NCBI GenBank assembly: GCA_030612905.1
Contig: JAUWNA010000002.1
Coordinates: forward strand, 1-30,872
Direction of reading: 5' to 3'
DNA length: 30,872 nucleotides
From: Promethearchaeota archaeon
Lineage (GTDB): Archaea > Asgardarchaeota > Lokiarchaeia > Sigyniarchaeales > SOKP01
In this document: piece after piece, positions 1-8,001 of the stretch
Numbering within the stretch: the first letter of the stretch is position 1
How the letters are laid out: each line of letters begins with the position of its first letter
The notes under the pieces: model-generated
Databases searched by the model: none
Told to the model about the DNA's origin: nothing
Seen by the model: only the letters and a program-made list of their open reading frames with translations
Made by a program: the position numbers and the translations under genes

Positions 1-95
1 TCGTATTGAATGGTAAATTCAATGTCTGATTTCAATGAAAATTCCTTTGAAAAAATTCCATTCTATTAAAGTATTTAAAAAATTAACATAATCAT

Positions 96-353
96 TTAAG
101 GTCTTTTAATCTTTAGATTTATATCAAATTCTGATATCAACCAGCATAGAATATCGTATGGTGGGGTTGAGAAAAAAATTTCAGCAGCTTTTTTTTTAAT
201 TAAATTTTTTTCAGGTGTCTGAAAATTTTGCTGAAGATACAGTTGTCTTTCAGCAAGCATCCAACAAAGGGTGTCGTAAGGGTGATTCATTTGTGCTAAA
301 TAATAAGCTGCGATATTAATCCTTTCCCTTATCTTTTTGTTGTTTTCAGTCAT
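96..353 (-). CDS. Small protein with a duplicated PYD-LCW--E helical motif (function unknown)
   Basis: An 85-residue soluble protein with an ATG start. It contains two related segments: PYDTLCWMLAE around residues 25-35 and PYDILCWLISE around residues 65-75, identical at seven of eleven positions, each preceded by a helical stretch. This looks like an internal duplication of one short helical unit. The layout (charged helix, Ala/Tyr-rich helix, then a Trp-containing segment ending in Glu) loosely recalls the DUF2934 small-protein family, but I cannot confirm that relation. There is no signal peptide, membrane segment or zinc site. A T/A-rich stretch near 373-385 could be its promoter. The function is unknown; the duplication argues that it is a real protein. 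Confidence 0.6.
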   Translation of the reverse strand: MTENNKKIRERINIAAYYLAQMNHPYDTLCWMLAERQLYLQQNFQTPEKNLIKKKAAEIFFSTPPYDILCWLISEFDINLKIKRP

Positions 354-506
354 TTTATTAAATTTATGAGGACTATTTTAAACACTGAAAACATAATAAA
401 TAAACATGGATATAAATGTTCTCTATTTCTCGTACAATTAATAAGAGAAAAATGTTACCCAATTTAAAGATAGAACAATTCTATTATTAAGAATCGGGAG
501 ATTTTA

Positions 507-731
507 TTATATATCTATGCCAACTTTTTCTTTAGCGTAATATTTTGAAGAATTTGGGTTATTACTAGTGGTAAGAAGTCTTGAGATTTCCCTATCCTCT
601 ATTTTATCTACCCTTTCAAACTTTCCTTGTATATAAAATAAGTTTAATATCTTAAGCTCGTCTAACGTTAAGTTAAGCGATTGTAGAAATTTGGGATGCC
701 TATAATTTTGCCAATCGATATTTTTCATCAT
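507..731 (-). CDS. Hypothetical 74-residue protein
   Basis: A short acidic/basic protein with two adjacent in-frame ATG codons (731 and 728). The middle (LTLDELKILNLFYIQGKF, roughly residues 22-39) looks helical, and the EDREISRLL segment could be a second helix, so a small winged-helix-like fold is possible but not demonstrated. No metal-binding cysteines, membrane helices or catalytic motifs are visible. It lies alone between the 85-residue gene and the divergently transcribed acyl-CoA synthetase gene. It could be a real small protein or a chance reading frame; codon use looks like that of its neighbours, which is weak support. Confidence 0.4.
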   Translation of the reverse strand: MMKNIDWQNYRHPKFLQSLNLTLDELKILNLFYIQGKFERVDKIEDREISRLLTTSNNPNSSKYYAKEKVGIDI

Positions 732-884
732 ACTTTTGGAATGTTTTATCTTGAATATAAAACAGATGACTATGAGAGTTTTCTATAATTTGTATGAACT
801 AATAAACGAATTATAGTTTAATATCGAATAGTTTAATTTTTCCTATACTTTTTCTAACAAAGTTGATTTTACTTTAGCAATAAG

Positions 885-899
885 TTAACTCAGAGTTAA
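885..899. promoter_or_regulatory. Perfect 15-bp inverted repeat, candidate operator
   Basis: TTAACTC A GAGTTAA is a perfect 7+1+7 palindrome ending 37 nt before the ATG of the acyl-CoA synthetase gene at 937. Its size, symmetry and position in the core-promoter region fit a binding site for a dimeric helix-turn-helix regulator. No regulator gene lies next to it, so this is inference from sequence symmetry only. Confidence 0.4.
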
Positions 900-936
900 T
901 TAATAGGATTCTAGCTTAAACAAAAAAAAGAGTGGT

Positions 937-2409
937 ATGTTATTGGTAAATACGGACATAATTGATGTGTTTTTACACCCAAAATCTGTAGCTGTTATAG
1001 GTGCCTCAAAAAAGTTAATTAAGGGTGGATTTCGGATCGCTACTAATCTTATAACTAACAATTTTAAAGGAAAAGTTCACCTTATTAACCCAAATGCCGA
1101 AGGTAAACTATATAATTTAGAATTCAAAAAAAGCATCTTGGACGTTGAAGATGATGTCGAAATTGCGATTTTTTACGTTCCAAATCGATTTATTCCTGAT
1201 ATTTTAAAGGATTGCATTAAAAAAGGCGTAAAAGGGGCGATTATTGAAGCATCTGGATTCGAAGAGGTCGGGGAAAAAGGCATCGAATTAAAAAATAAAA
1301 TAATCGAAATTACAGAAAACTTTTCCAAAATAAGAATTGTTGGACCTAATTGCATGGGTCTTAGTACCATTGATGGAGATAGCGATGGCGAGGAAAGGGA
1401 AGGCTTTTTTTCTGGTTTTGGTGTTTTCAATAACTTTAAAAGGGGCAATATTGCAATAATTAGCCAATCGGGGATGTTAAATGGTGGATATCTAATGCAT
1501 GTTATGACAAAATATCCCAATCTAGGATTTAGATATGCGTGTTCTATTGGGAACAAAATGGATTTGAGCGAAATAGAATTCTTAGAGTACTTGATAAAAG
1601 ATAATACCGTTAATGTAATTGCAATATATCTAGAATCGTTTAAAAATTCGAGGAAATTTATAGAACTTTGTAGAAAGGTAAGATCTATGCCTAATAAGAC
1701 AATAATCTTATTGAGAGGTGGAATAACTCCACAAGGTCAGAAGGCGACCCTTAGTCACACAGGTTCCTTAGCTGAAAACTCGCGTTTGATCAAAGGAATC
1801 ATCAAACAATCAGGAGTAATCTACGCCAATAGTTTTTACGAGTTATTTCAATTTGCTCGGACATTTTCAATTATTTATGAGACGGGTAAAATTCTACCAA
1901 AAAAAGGTAACGTTTCATTCGTGGCCGGTTCAGGAGGTGCTGGTACAATAACGGCAGATCTAACTATGAAATACGGTTTAAATTATCCTATTCTGGGAAA
2001 TAAAGCGTACGATGCACTTGTAGATGTGTTTCCTGATTGGATGCCTCCGAATAGATTTGCTTTTATAGACATTTGGCCTGCAATGGAAAAAGCTATGATG
2101 AACCAAGTAAGACCTGATGTTGTAACAACCCACGTTTATAAAACATTATTAAGTGAGCCTAACATCGAAGGAATTTTTAATATGATGTTCTGCTCGAGAC
2201 AATTTAGGGCTATGAACGATGTAGATCAAATAATAGATAATGTTAAACACTCTTCAAAACCAACATTCTTTTGGTTAGTTGGTGAAGACAAGGAAGTTCG
2301 TAGAGTTTCAAAACTATTAGGCAAACATAATCTTCCAGATTTTCCTAGTTTGGAAGAAATGGTCAAAAATTTTAGCATTTTAGTACAAGAGTCAAACAAT
2401 AAGTTTTAA
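937..2409 (+). CDS. ADP-forming acyl-CoA synthetase, alpha-type (CoA-binding/ligase) subunit
   Basis: A 490-residue protein of the NDP-forming acyl-CoA synthetase family, which converts acyl-CoA, ADP and phosphate to acid, CoA and ATP. Residues about 5-130 form the CoA-binding Rossmann domain (opening FLHPKSVAVIGASKK, with GVKGAIIEASGF further on). Residues about 150-460 hold the two succinyl-CoA-ligase-like domains, with IAIISQSGM at the start of the first. His274 in LSHTGS is the expected phosphohistidine. The ATP-grasp (beta) part is absent from the protein and from this window, so it must be encoded elsewhere or the protein works differently. Length is slightly above the usual alpha subunit. 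The substrate (acetate, branched-chain or aryl acids) cannot be told. Start ATG at 937 is preceded only by a weak purine tract. Confidence 0.85.
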   Translation: MLLVNTDIIDVFLHPKSVAVIGASKKLIKGGFRIATNLITNNFKGKVHLINPNAEGKLYNLEFKKSILDVEDDVEIAIFYVPNRFIPDILKDCIKKGVKGAIIEASGFEEVGEKGIELKNKIIEITENFSKIRIVGPNCMGLSTIDGDSDGEEREGFFSGFGVFNNFKRGNIAIISQSGMLNGGYLMHVMTKYPNLGFRYACSIGNKMDLSEIEFLEYLIKDNTVNVIAIYLESFKNSRKFIELCRKVRSMPNKTIILLRGGITPQGQKATLSHTGSLAENSRLIKGIIKQSGVIYANSFYELFQFARTFSIIYETGKILPKKGNVSFVAGSGGAGTITADLTMKYGLNYPILGNKAYDALVDVFPDWMPPNRFAFIDIWPAMEKAMMNQVRPDVVTTHVYKTLLSEPNIEGIFNMMFCSRQFRAMNDVDQIIDNVKHSSKPTFFWLVGEDKEVRRVSKLLGKHNLPDFPSLEEMVKNFSILVQESNNKF

Positions 2410-2434
2410 TCTTTTTTAAAATAAAAATAAAGTT

Positions 2435-3145
2435 TTAGATAGAATTTACTTCTTTTACTTGGCTTTTTTGATATTTCCAAGCGCCATAACCTTGGATTAA
2501 GAAACAAAATAGGAACGAATATTGAGAAATCTTTTGCATGGACGCTTGTATTGTTAAACCCTCTGGCGTTATAGATTTTGGTAAAACTACCAATACTATA
2601 GCATAAATAATAGCGATAATCAACAACACACCATATGTGAGAGCGTAAATATTTGGGTAATTTTTGTTGTATAAAACAGCAACGGCAAAAAATATTACTC
2701 CTATAGCTCCGGTGATGTTGAACAAATTAGCAAACATCAAATGGGTAGTAGAAAAAATATCCCATGGTGTAAGAATAGTAGCAATTAAAAAGAAGATAGA
2801 AATTAAGCAAATTAAAGAACCAATTCTGGTGACAAGATATTGTTTTTTGTCAATTTTAAAAAATGTCGGAAGAGCATAAGCAAAAGGAATAAAGGAGAAA
2901 CTTAGTATTAACGCAGTTATTGTAAATATGGTAAATGAAATAAAATTCGAAGCTCCTGAAAGTGCCGTAACACGACCTAAATCACTAAAAAAATTACCCC
3001 AAAAATCATATCCTAGACTAAGAGGATTTACAATTGTTCCTCCAGCGTAAAATATCATAGCTACTGCGGTAAATATTACATATTGAACCGGGCCAAATAT
3101 TATAAATAATGAGGCAAATTTTTTCCAATTTTTAGAATTCTTCAT
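2435..3145 (-). CDS. DUF998-like multi-pass membrane protein
   Basis: About 236 residues with roughly six hydrophobic helices and little soluble sequence. The first helix begins near residue 8 and is followed by a loop with FWGNFFSDLGR, a motif resembling the SDLG loop typical of DUF998 membrane proteins. The reading frame can be extended to a GTG at 3154, but the ATG at 3145 is preferred because it places a short Lys/Asn-rich cytoplasmic leader directly before the first helix. It converges with the acyl-CoA synthetase gene, with only 25 nt between stop codons. No transport or enzymatic role is established for the family; function unknown. Confidence 0.65.
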   Translation of the reverse strand: MKNSKNWKKFASLFIIFGPVQYVIFTAVAMIFYAGGTIVNPLSLGYDFWGNFFSDLGRVTALSGASNFISFTIFTITALILSFSFIPFAYALPTFFKIDKKQYLVTRIGSLICLISIFFLIATILTPWDIFSTTHLMFANLFNITGAIGVIFFAVAVLYNKNYPNIYALTYGVLLIIAIIYAIVLVVLPKSITPEGLTIQASMQKISQYSFLFCFLIQGYGAWKYQKSQVKEVNSI

Positions 3146-3251
3146 TAAAACCACAAAATAATATTTCTATTAATTTCTTTTAATTAAAGTTTATAAAGCT
3201 CGAAATTAATCGTAAAAACTTATGAAAAAAAAATAGGAATAATAAAAAATA

Positions 3252-4073
3252 TTATTTAGCATATTTAGGTTTAGTAACAAATCCAATAAATATTAGTAGT
3301 GTGATACCAATGTCAATTAATTCAACGAAAACAATATAATAGATCGCTGTATTTAATAGAATAGCTCGAAGTAAATTAGAAGCGATAAAACAAATAAAAG
3401 CGATTCCAATAATTAAACCATTTGCTTGGGATAAGCGTTCATTTTTATACATAAACAAGAACATGATAGCAATTCCTAAGAACATTACCAGTGTGATGAA
3501 CGGAAGAATTTTGCTGAGAAAATCTGGTGTTGGAGCCAAACTTATGACTAATACTAATACCAAGATAAAAATTAAAATGATCCTCAATCTTAACTTGTTA
3601 AATTGCTTCTTATTCATCTCTTTATTTTTATACATATTAAAAAATGTAATGATTACTTCTAATCCGATATATAAAATTGGCATTACATTTACGACTATTA
3701 TAAAAAACCGTATTTTTAATAAAAGTAAAATAAATTCTACATCAAACGCCATAGACATAAACGCTAGGTTATAAAAGATGTCGTAGATTTTTCCACAAGA
3801 TAGTATACCGAAAAAGGACCCGAATAAAAAATAAGCATCTGAAGTATATATTGCTTCTTGCTTTAACCATTTGCGATAGAGAAAGAACGACATAAATCCT
3901 AATATTAAGATTCTGCTAATAATAACAACCAAACCTAACAAAAAGCCTTCGTTAGCAACTAGAGTCGAAATTAAAACAGACCAGTAGAATGTAAACAATA
4001 TAGTAAACGACATTATTAAAACTAAAATGACTGTTAGAATGCTATACAGAAAATTTTTCTTTTTTCTTTCCAT
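3252..4073 (-). CDS. Eight-helix integral membrane protein, unknown function
   Basis: A 273-residue protein that is almost entirely hydrophobic. I count eight likely membrane helices, at roughly residues 10-33, 42-66, 78-104, 113-145, 163-184, 188-210, 218-240 and 245-267, with a Lys/Arg/Asn-rich cytoplasmic loop at about 147-162. The third helix contains the polar string SCGKIYDIFYN, unusual for a plain bundle and possibly functional. No histidine-kinase, GGDEF or other soluble output domain follows. It resembles the membrane part of 7TM/8TM sensor proteins in layout only. I do not recognise a named family. The ATG at 4073 is directly followed by a positively charged MERKKKN leader. Confidence 0.65.
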   Translation of the reverse strand: MERKKKNFLYSILTVILVLIMSFTILFTFYWSVLISTLVANEGFLLGLVVIISRILILGFMSFFLYRKWLKQEAIYTSDAYFLFGSFFGILSCGKIYDIFYNLAFMSMAFDVEFILLLLKIRFFIIVVNVMPILYIGLEVIITFFNMYKNKEMNKKQFNKLRLRIILIFILVLVLVISLAPTPDFLSKILPFITLVMFLGIAIMFLFMYKNERLSQANGLIIGIAFICFIASNLLRAILLNTAIYYIVFVELIDIGITLLIFIGFVTKPKYAK

Positions 4074-4199
4074 TTTTCATTACCTTTAAAATTTAAAGAA
4101 GTTATTTTATATTTATTTTAAGTAACTAATCTATCCTAATCATTATTTTGTAAAATTGTTTTTAAACCCTAGATTTTTTTAATATATTTCATTCTAATT

Positions 4200-4219
4200 T
4201 AATCTTAAGAAGAAGATTA
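4200..4219. other. Short hairpin in the 4074-4265 intergenic region
   Basis: TAATCTT, a six-base loop, then AAGATTA form a perfect 7-bp stem. It lies 46 nt beyond the stop codon of the minus-strand phosphoesterase gene and upstream of the membrane-protein gene that starts at 4073. It could be a 3'-end structure of the former transcript. Being AT-rich, it may also be chance. Confidence 0.25.
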
Positions 4220-4265
4220 GTAAGGAAGAATTTTTTACTATTAGAATTATCGATTTTTTATGGTT

Positions 4266-4778
4266 TTAAAGAACAATGCTAATAATTTCTGCTTGTAAAG
4301 TTTCAGTTACAGTTAATATCGCAAAAGAAGTTGGCGGTCCAAAAGAATTTTTTTCTAAATACCCTTTCCCGGGGTTTATCAACAAAATTTTTTTCCATTC
4401 TATTATTTCAGGTTCATGAGTATGCCCAAATACAATTGCATCAACATCATAGTCCTTAAACTCTCTTTTAACTCTTGCCTTAATAAATGTTTCCGTACCA
4501 CCACAGAATGGATGTGTAATCCCTATTTTTTTCCCCTTTATCTCTAATATAATCTTATTGGGTAATATCTTCCTTATACTCAAAGGATCGGCATTACCAA
4601 ACACTCCTTTAAATTTATCGCCTTTCCAGCTCATTAAACCTTCTACCGTATCTATTGATGTATAGTCTCCTACATGAATAAGCCAATCTCCTTCTTTTAT
4701 AGCTTGACCCATTTCTTTTGGCAATTTTTCAAAAGAATTTAGGTGTGTATCGCCTATGATTATAATTTTAACTGACAT
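4266..4778 (-). CDS. YfcE/MJ0936-like metallophosphoesterase
   Basis: A calcineurin-fold phosphodiesterase of the compact archaeal YfcE/MJ0936 type, expected to bind two divalent metals and hydrolyse phosphodiesters. Every signature is present in order: GDTH near the N-terminus, HVGDY, GNAD, a THPFCGG histidine, and GHTH near the C-terminal third, followed by NPG. About 170 residues, the usual length for the family. The frame extends to an ATG at 4811, but the ATG at 4778 puts the first beta strand (VKIIIIGDTH) right at the N-terminus as in homologues. A TATA-like ATTATAAT at about 4827-4836 serves either start. The physiological substrate is unknown. It is divergent from the small GTPase gene. 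Confidence 0.85.
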   Translation of the reverse strand: MSVKIIIIGDTHLNSFEKLPKEMGQAIKEGDWLIHVGDYTSIDTVEGLMSWKGDKFKGVFGNADPLSIRKILPNKIILEIKGKKIGITHPFCGGTETFIKARVKREFKDYDVDAIVFGHTHEPEIIEWKKILLINPGKGYLEKNSFGPPTSFAILTVTETLQAEIISIVL

Positions 4779-4874
4779 ATTTTTTGTTTTATTGTAAATT
4801 TGCTTGGACATTTTTGTAAAACCATATTATAATCTCTAATAATTTTTTTTATGTTCCAATGTTACAAAAATTAA

Positions 4875-4885
4875 TTTTAAATATA
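4875..4885 (+). promoter_or_regulatory. TATA-like element of the small GTPase gene
   Basis: TTTTAAATATA lies 37-47 nt before the ATG at 4922. With an archaeal start site about 25 nt downstream, the transcript would begin near 4908. That places the element inside the longer open frame beginning at 4859 and therefore argues for the internal start at 4922. Confidence 0.4.
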
Positions 4886-4921
4886 ACTTTTAAATCTTTA
4901 GCTACACAGATATTAATAATC

Positions 4922-5431
4922 ATGAAGAAAACGATAAAAATCATTGTTTCCGGTGATGGTGGAGTAGGAAAAACCTCATTTCTAAATCGGCTTGTTCATG
5001 ATAGTTTTGATGCTAATCGCCAATTAACCAAGGGCGTTGATTTTTACTCAAAAATTATTGCTGTTAATGGAACTGAATTTAATTTTATAATGTGGGACTT
5101 TGCTGGACAAGATCAATTCAAAACATTTTTGAATGGTTTTGTCGATGGTTCTCTCGCAGCTTTTATTTTTTTTGATTTAACGAGAATAAATACAATTGAA
5201 AATGTTCAAGAATGGATAGTTACACTGAAAGAATTTGGAAATATTCCTATATTATTGATAGGAACTAAAAAAGATTTGGTCAATCCTTATGAATCCCGTT
5301 CTATAGATGAATTTATCTCAGAAATTAAGAAAGAATATGAAAATATTATAAGCTATATAAAGATATCGTCAAAGACAGGGGAAAACATCAAAGAAGCTTT
5401 CGAAATTTTGATAGAAAAACTATCCTTTTAA
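4922..5431 (+). CDS. Ras/Rab-like small GTPase, minimal G domain
   Basis: A 169-residue single-domain GTPase. Visible motifs are the P-loop GDGGVGKTS, a switch I Thr in LTKGVDF, the switch II box WDFAGQ, TKKD in place of the canonical NKxD, and SSKTG as G5. WDFAGQ and KGVDF are typical of the Rab/Ras side rather than the Arf side. It ends in KLSF with no C-terminal cysteine, so there is no eukaryote-style prenylation site. The frame opens upstream at 4859, but a TATA-like element overlaps that extension and the P-loop sits at the normal distance from the ATG at 4922. The DUF401 membrane-protein gene follows 97 nt downstream. Cellular role unknown; expanded sets of such GTPases are a hallmark of Asgard archaea. 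Confidence 0.88.
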   Translation: MKKTIKIIVSGDGGVGKTSFLNRLVHDSFDANRQLTKGVDFYSKIIAVNGTEFNFIMWDFAGQDQFKTFLNGFVDGSLAAFIFFDLTRINTIENVQEWIVTLKEFGNIPILLIGTKKDLVNPYESRSIDEFISEIKKEYENIISYIKISSKTGENIKEAFEILIEKLSF

Positions 5432-5528
5432 TTCTATTTTATGACTTTATGAAATTTTTAACTGATCTTTTATTCTTCCACAAAGATGCTATAGCGTAAT
5501 TTTTAAGGAATTAAATATTTTCTTTAAT

Positions 5529-6719
5529 GTGATTCCTCCGTTACTGAGCTTTCTTCTTATTATTGCTTTGATCTTAATTTTCTCAAAGAAAGAATTAAGT
5601 GTTGTTTTAGGCATTAGCGCAATCATTTTTGGACTTTTAACTCAAGTAAACATTATTAATTCCATGATTGAAGTTATTATTAATCCTTCAATTGTTCTAT
5701 TAGCGCTTTCAGTATTGCTAATACCAATTTTAGGCGGTATAATGGAAGAATCGGGACTAATGCTTGAATTAATTCAAAAACTGAAAGTTTCTAAGAAAGT
5801 TGCTTTAATGGTCAGTCCCGCATTATTTGGCTTATTACCTGTGGCAGGAGGGGCATTAATGTCTGCACCAATAGTAGACCAAATAGATCCGGCATTAGAT
5901 TCCAATCGAAAAGTTGCAATTAATGTATGGTATCGACACGTTTTACTTTTAATTTATCCTCTATCATCTGCTCTTCTCGTGGCAAGTGTCCTATCTGGGA
6001 TATCACTTTATATGATTGTTTTAGTTTTATTAATTCCTTTTATTTTAATGGTTTTTGTAGGATATTTTACTTTGCTTAGACCAGTAGATAAATCAAAAGT
6101 ATCAACAAAACGAAACTTAAAAATAGTTATCCATAATTTAATTCCCCTCATCACCGCTCCCATTATAGATTTCTTAGGAAGACTCTTTTTCCCAATAAAC
6201 TTTCCAGAATTGTTTGTTTTTATAGGTTTAATCATAAGCATTTCCATCGCATTAAAGTTTGCTAAAATGAATATATTTAATATAAAAGAAATCTCGCGAA
6301 AAATGAAAGTATGGAGATTTCCTCTACTAATCATCTCAATGTTTTTGTTTCTGAGTATTTTCTTAGAATCTGGAGTGCCTGAACAGATTAGTGCTTTAAA
6401 TCTACCCTTTGCTTTATTCATCAGTATTGGTTTTTTCCTTGGTTTTACTACTGGTAGAGTACAATTACCTAGTTCGATTCTTATCCCTATTTATTTGGTT
6501 CAAAATTTAGTCTTATCAATGCCCATAATCGATTTTGTTTTTCTTTATTTTGCAATATACTTAGGATATTTAATTACCCCACTTCATCCTTGTTTAGCTT
6601 ATAATATTAATTATTTTAAAACTAATTATAAAAAATCTTTTAAACATGTGGCTATACCAACATTTATCTGTTTTGGAACACTTTATGCTGTTTTTTCTTT
6701 AATGCTATTGGTTAATTAA
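5529..6719 (+). CDS. DUF401-family multi-pass membrane protein
   Basis: A 396-residue protein with about ten hydrophobic helices. The central signature SPALFGLLPVAGGALMSAP (residues about 97-115), followed by an INVWYRHV segment, is characteristic of DUF401 membrane proteins, which resemble ion/organic-anion permeases but have no assigned substrate. The start codon is GTG at 5529: an overlapping ATG at 5527 runs straight into TGA. It follows the small GTPase gene by 97 nt on the same strand, and the two could share a transcript, though no strong functional link is known. Near the C-terminus YLGYLITPLHPC resembles the membrane re-entrant region of such permeases. Confidence 0.8.
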   Translation: MIPPLLSFLLIIALILIFSKKELSVVLGISAIIFGLLTQVNIINSMIEVIINPSIVLLALSVLLIPILGGIMEESGLMLELIQKLKVSKKVALMVSPALFGLLPVAGGALMSAPIVDQIDPALDSNRKVAINVWYRHVLLLIYPLSSALLVASVLSGISLYMIVLVLLIPFILMVFVGYFTLLRPVDKSKVSTKRNLKIVIHNLIPLITAPIIDFLGRLFFPINFPELFVFIGLIISISIALKFAKMNIFNIKEISRKMKVWRFPLLIISMFLFLSIFLESGVPEQISALNLPFALFISIGFFLGFTTGRVQLPSSILIPIYLVQNLVLSMPIIDFVFLYFAIYLGYLITPLHPCLAYNINYFKTNYKKSFKHVAIPTFICFGTLYAVFSLMLLVN

Positions 6720-6772
6720 AAAACACATAAAAAAAGAGTTTAATTAAATTCTATTGATAGACTTTATTTTTT

Positions 6773-7804
6773 TTAAATCTTTACAATCCAACCAAATTCA
6801 TCATCAATATCTAAACGCTGAATACCCATCAACAATTCATAAATCTTTCTCGTAATTTCGCCAGGTTCACCTTCACCAAAAATCCTTTTTTTATCCTCAA
6901 GGACAATAGATTTAATCGGAGTAATAACTGCAGCAGTTCCCGCACAAAAAGCTTCAGAACAAGAATTTTCAAACAATTCTTTATAGGAAATATCTCGCTC
7001 TTCAATTTCTATTCCCATTTTCTTTGAAGCTAATTTTAAAATTGATTTACGCGTAATGCCAGGTAAAATTGTTCCAGTTGTTTTTGGAGTTGCAAGGGTT
7101 CCGTTAATCACAGCAAAAAAATTTGCCGCTCCAACCTCCTCAATAAATTCCTTATGAACTGCGTCTAAAAAGATAACTTGAGCAAAACCCCTTTCTTTAG
7201 CTTCCTTTCCGGCTAACATAGATCCTGCATAATTGCAACATGTTTTGGTTGCACCAGTTCCACCTGGAGCGGCTCTAGTATACTTTTTCGTAATCTCTAA
7301 ATCAATACCCCTAAATCCTTCTGGGAAATATGGTCCTACCGGAATCGCAAAAATTATAAATTTATAACTTTTTGCTGGTTTTACACCAACTATCGGTCCA
7401 TTTCCAATCATTAAAGGGCGAAGGTAAAGTGCTCCAGCACTATCATAAGGTGGTATATATTCTTCATTTGCTCTCACCACATCTTTAACCGCATCAACAA
7501 ATTTACTTACATCATAATTCGGCATTAACATTCTACTAGCACTATCGTTAAATCTTTTCGCGTTTTCCTTCGGTCTAAAGAGGACTTTTTCTCCATTCTT
7601 AGTCCTTAACGCTTTCATACCCTCAAATATTCCCTGTCCATAATTTAATACACAAGCAGCAGGTGAAATCTCAAATTTTCCGAAAGGGATTAATTTTCCT
7701 TCGTCCCATTTACCGTCGTTGTAATCTGAAACAAACATAGTTTTTGTTTCAATATATTCAAAACCTAGAGAATAATAATCTATATCTTTAGCGTCCATAT
7801 ACAT
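6773..7804 (-). CDS. ilvE: Branched-chain amino acid aminotransferase
   Basis: A fold-type IV PLP enzyme that transfers the amino group between glutamate and branched-chain 2-oxo acids, the last step in valine, leucine and isoleucine synthesis and the first in their breakdown. GQGIFEGMKAL lies near residue 60, and the PLP lysine is Lys187 in GATKTCCNYAG. The later EFIEEVGAANFF and TPKTTGTILPGITR segments match the cofactor phosphate and substrate pocket. At 343 residues it is the longer bacterial/eukaryotic-like form rather than the roughly 300-residue one. The frame allows TTG at 7807, ATG at 7804 and ATG at 7798; I chose 7804. Branched 2-oxo acids also feed PanB (ketoisovalerate), encoded 1.4 kb away on the opposite strand. 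Confidence 0.93.
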   Translation of the reverse strand: MYMDAKDIDYYSLGFEYIETKTMFVSDYNDGKWDEGKLIPFGKFEISPAACVLNYGQGIFEGMKALRTKNGEKVLFRPKENAKRFNDSASRMLMPNYDVSKFVDAVKDVVRANEEYIPPYDSAGALYLRPLMIGNGPIVGVKPAKSYKFIIFAIPVGPYFPEGFRGIDLEITKKYTRAAPGGTGATKTCCNYAGSMLAGKEAKERGFAQVIFLDAVHKEFIEEVGAANFFAVINGTLATPKTTGTILPGITRKSILKLASKKMGIEIEERDISYKELFENSCSEAFCAGTAAVITPIKSIVLEDKKRIFGEGEPGEITRKIYELLMGIQRLDIDDEFGWIVKI

Positions 7805-8001
7805 CAAATACTAGTTTATTTTTATCAGATTTATTTAATGATTTGTTTATTAAAAAATTTTATTGAAAATAAAACGGTAATTTCAAGTTTGAGTTTTTTC
7901 TATAATTAGCATAAAAATCAATAAAAATAAATAAAAAAAACAAGATTAATAATTTAATTTTAGAGTATAATTAATAAAAAAATAATATAAATTTAGTAAA
8001 T

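Noticed and set aside
4859..4921. Upstream extension of the small GTPase (start at 4859).
   Set aside because: It adds a hydrophobic 21-residue leader not seen in the family and overlaps a TATA-like element; a signal anchor is possible but less likely.
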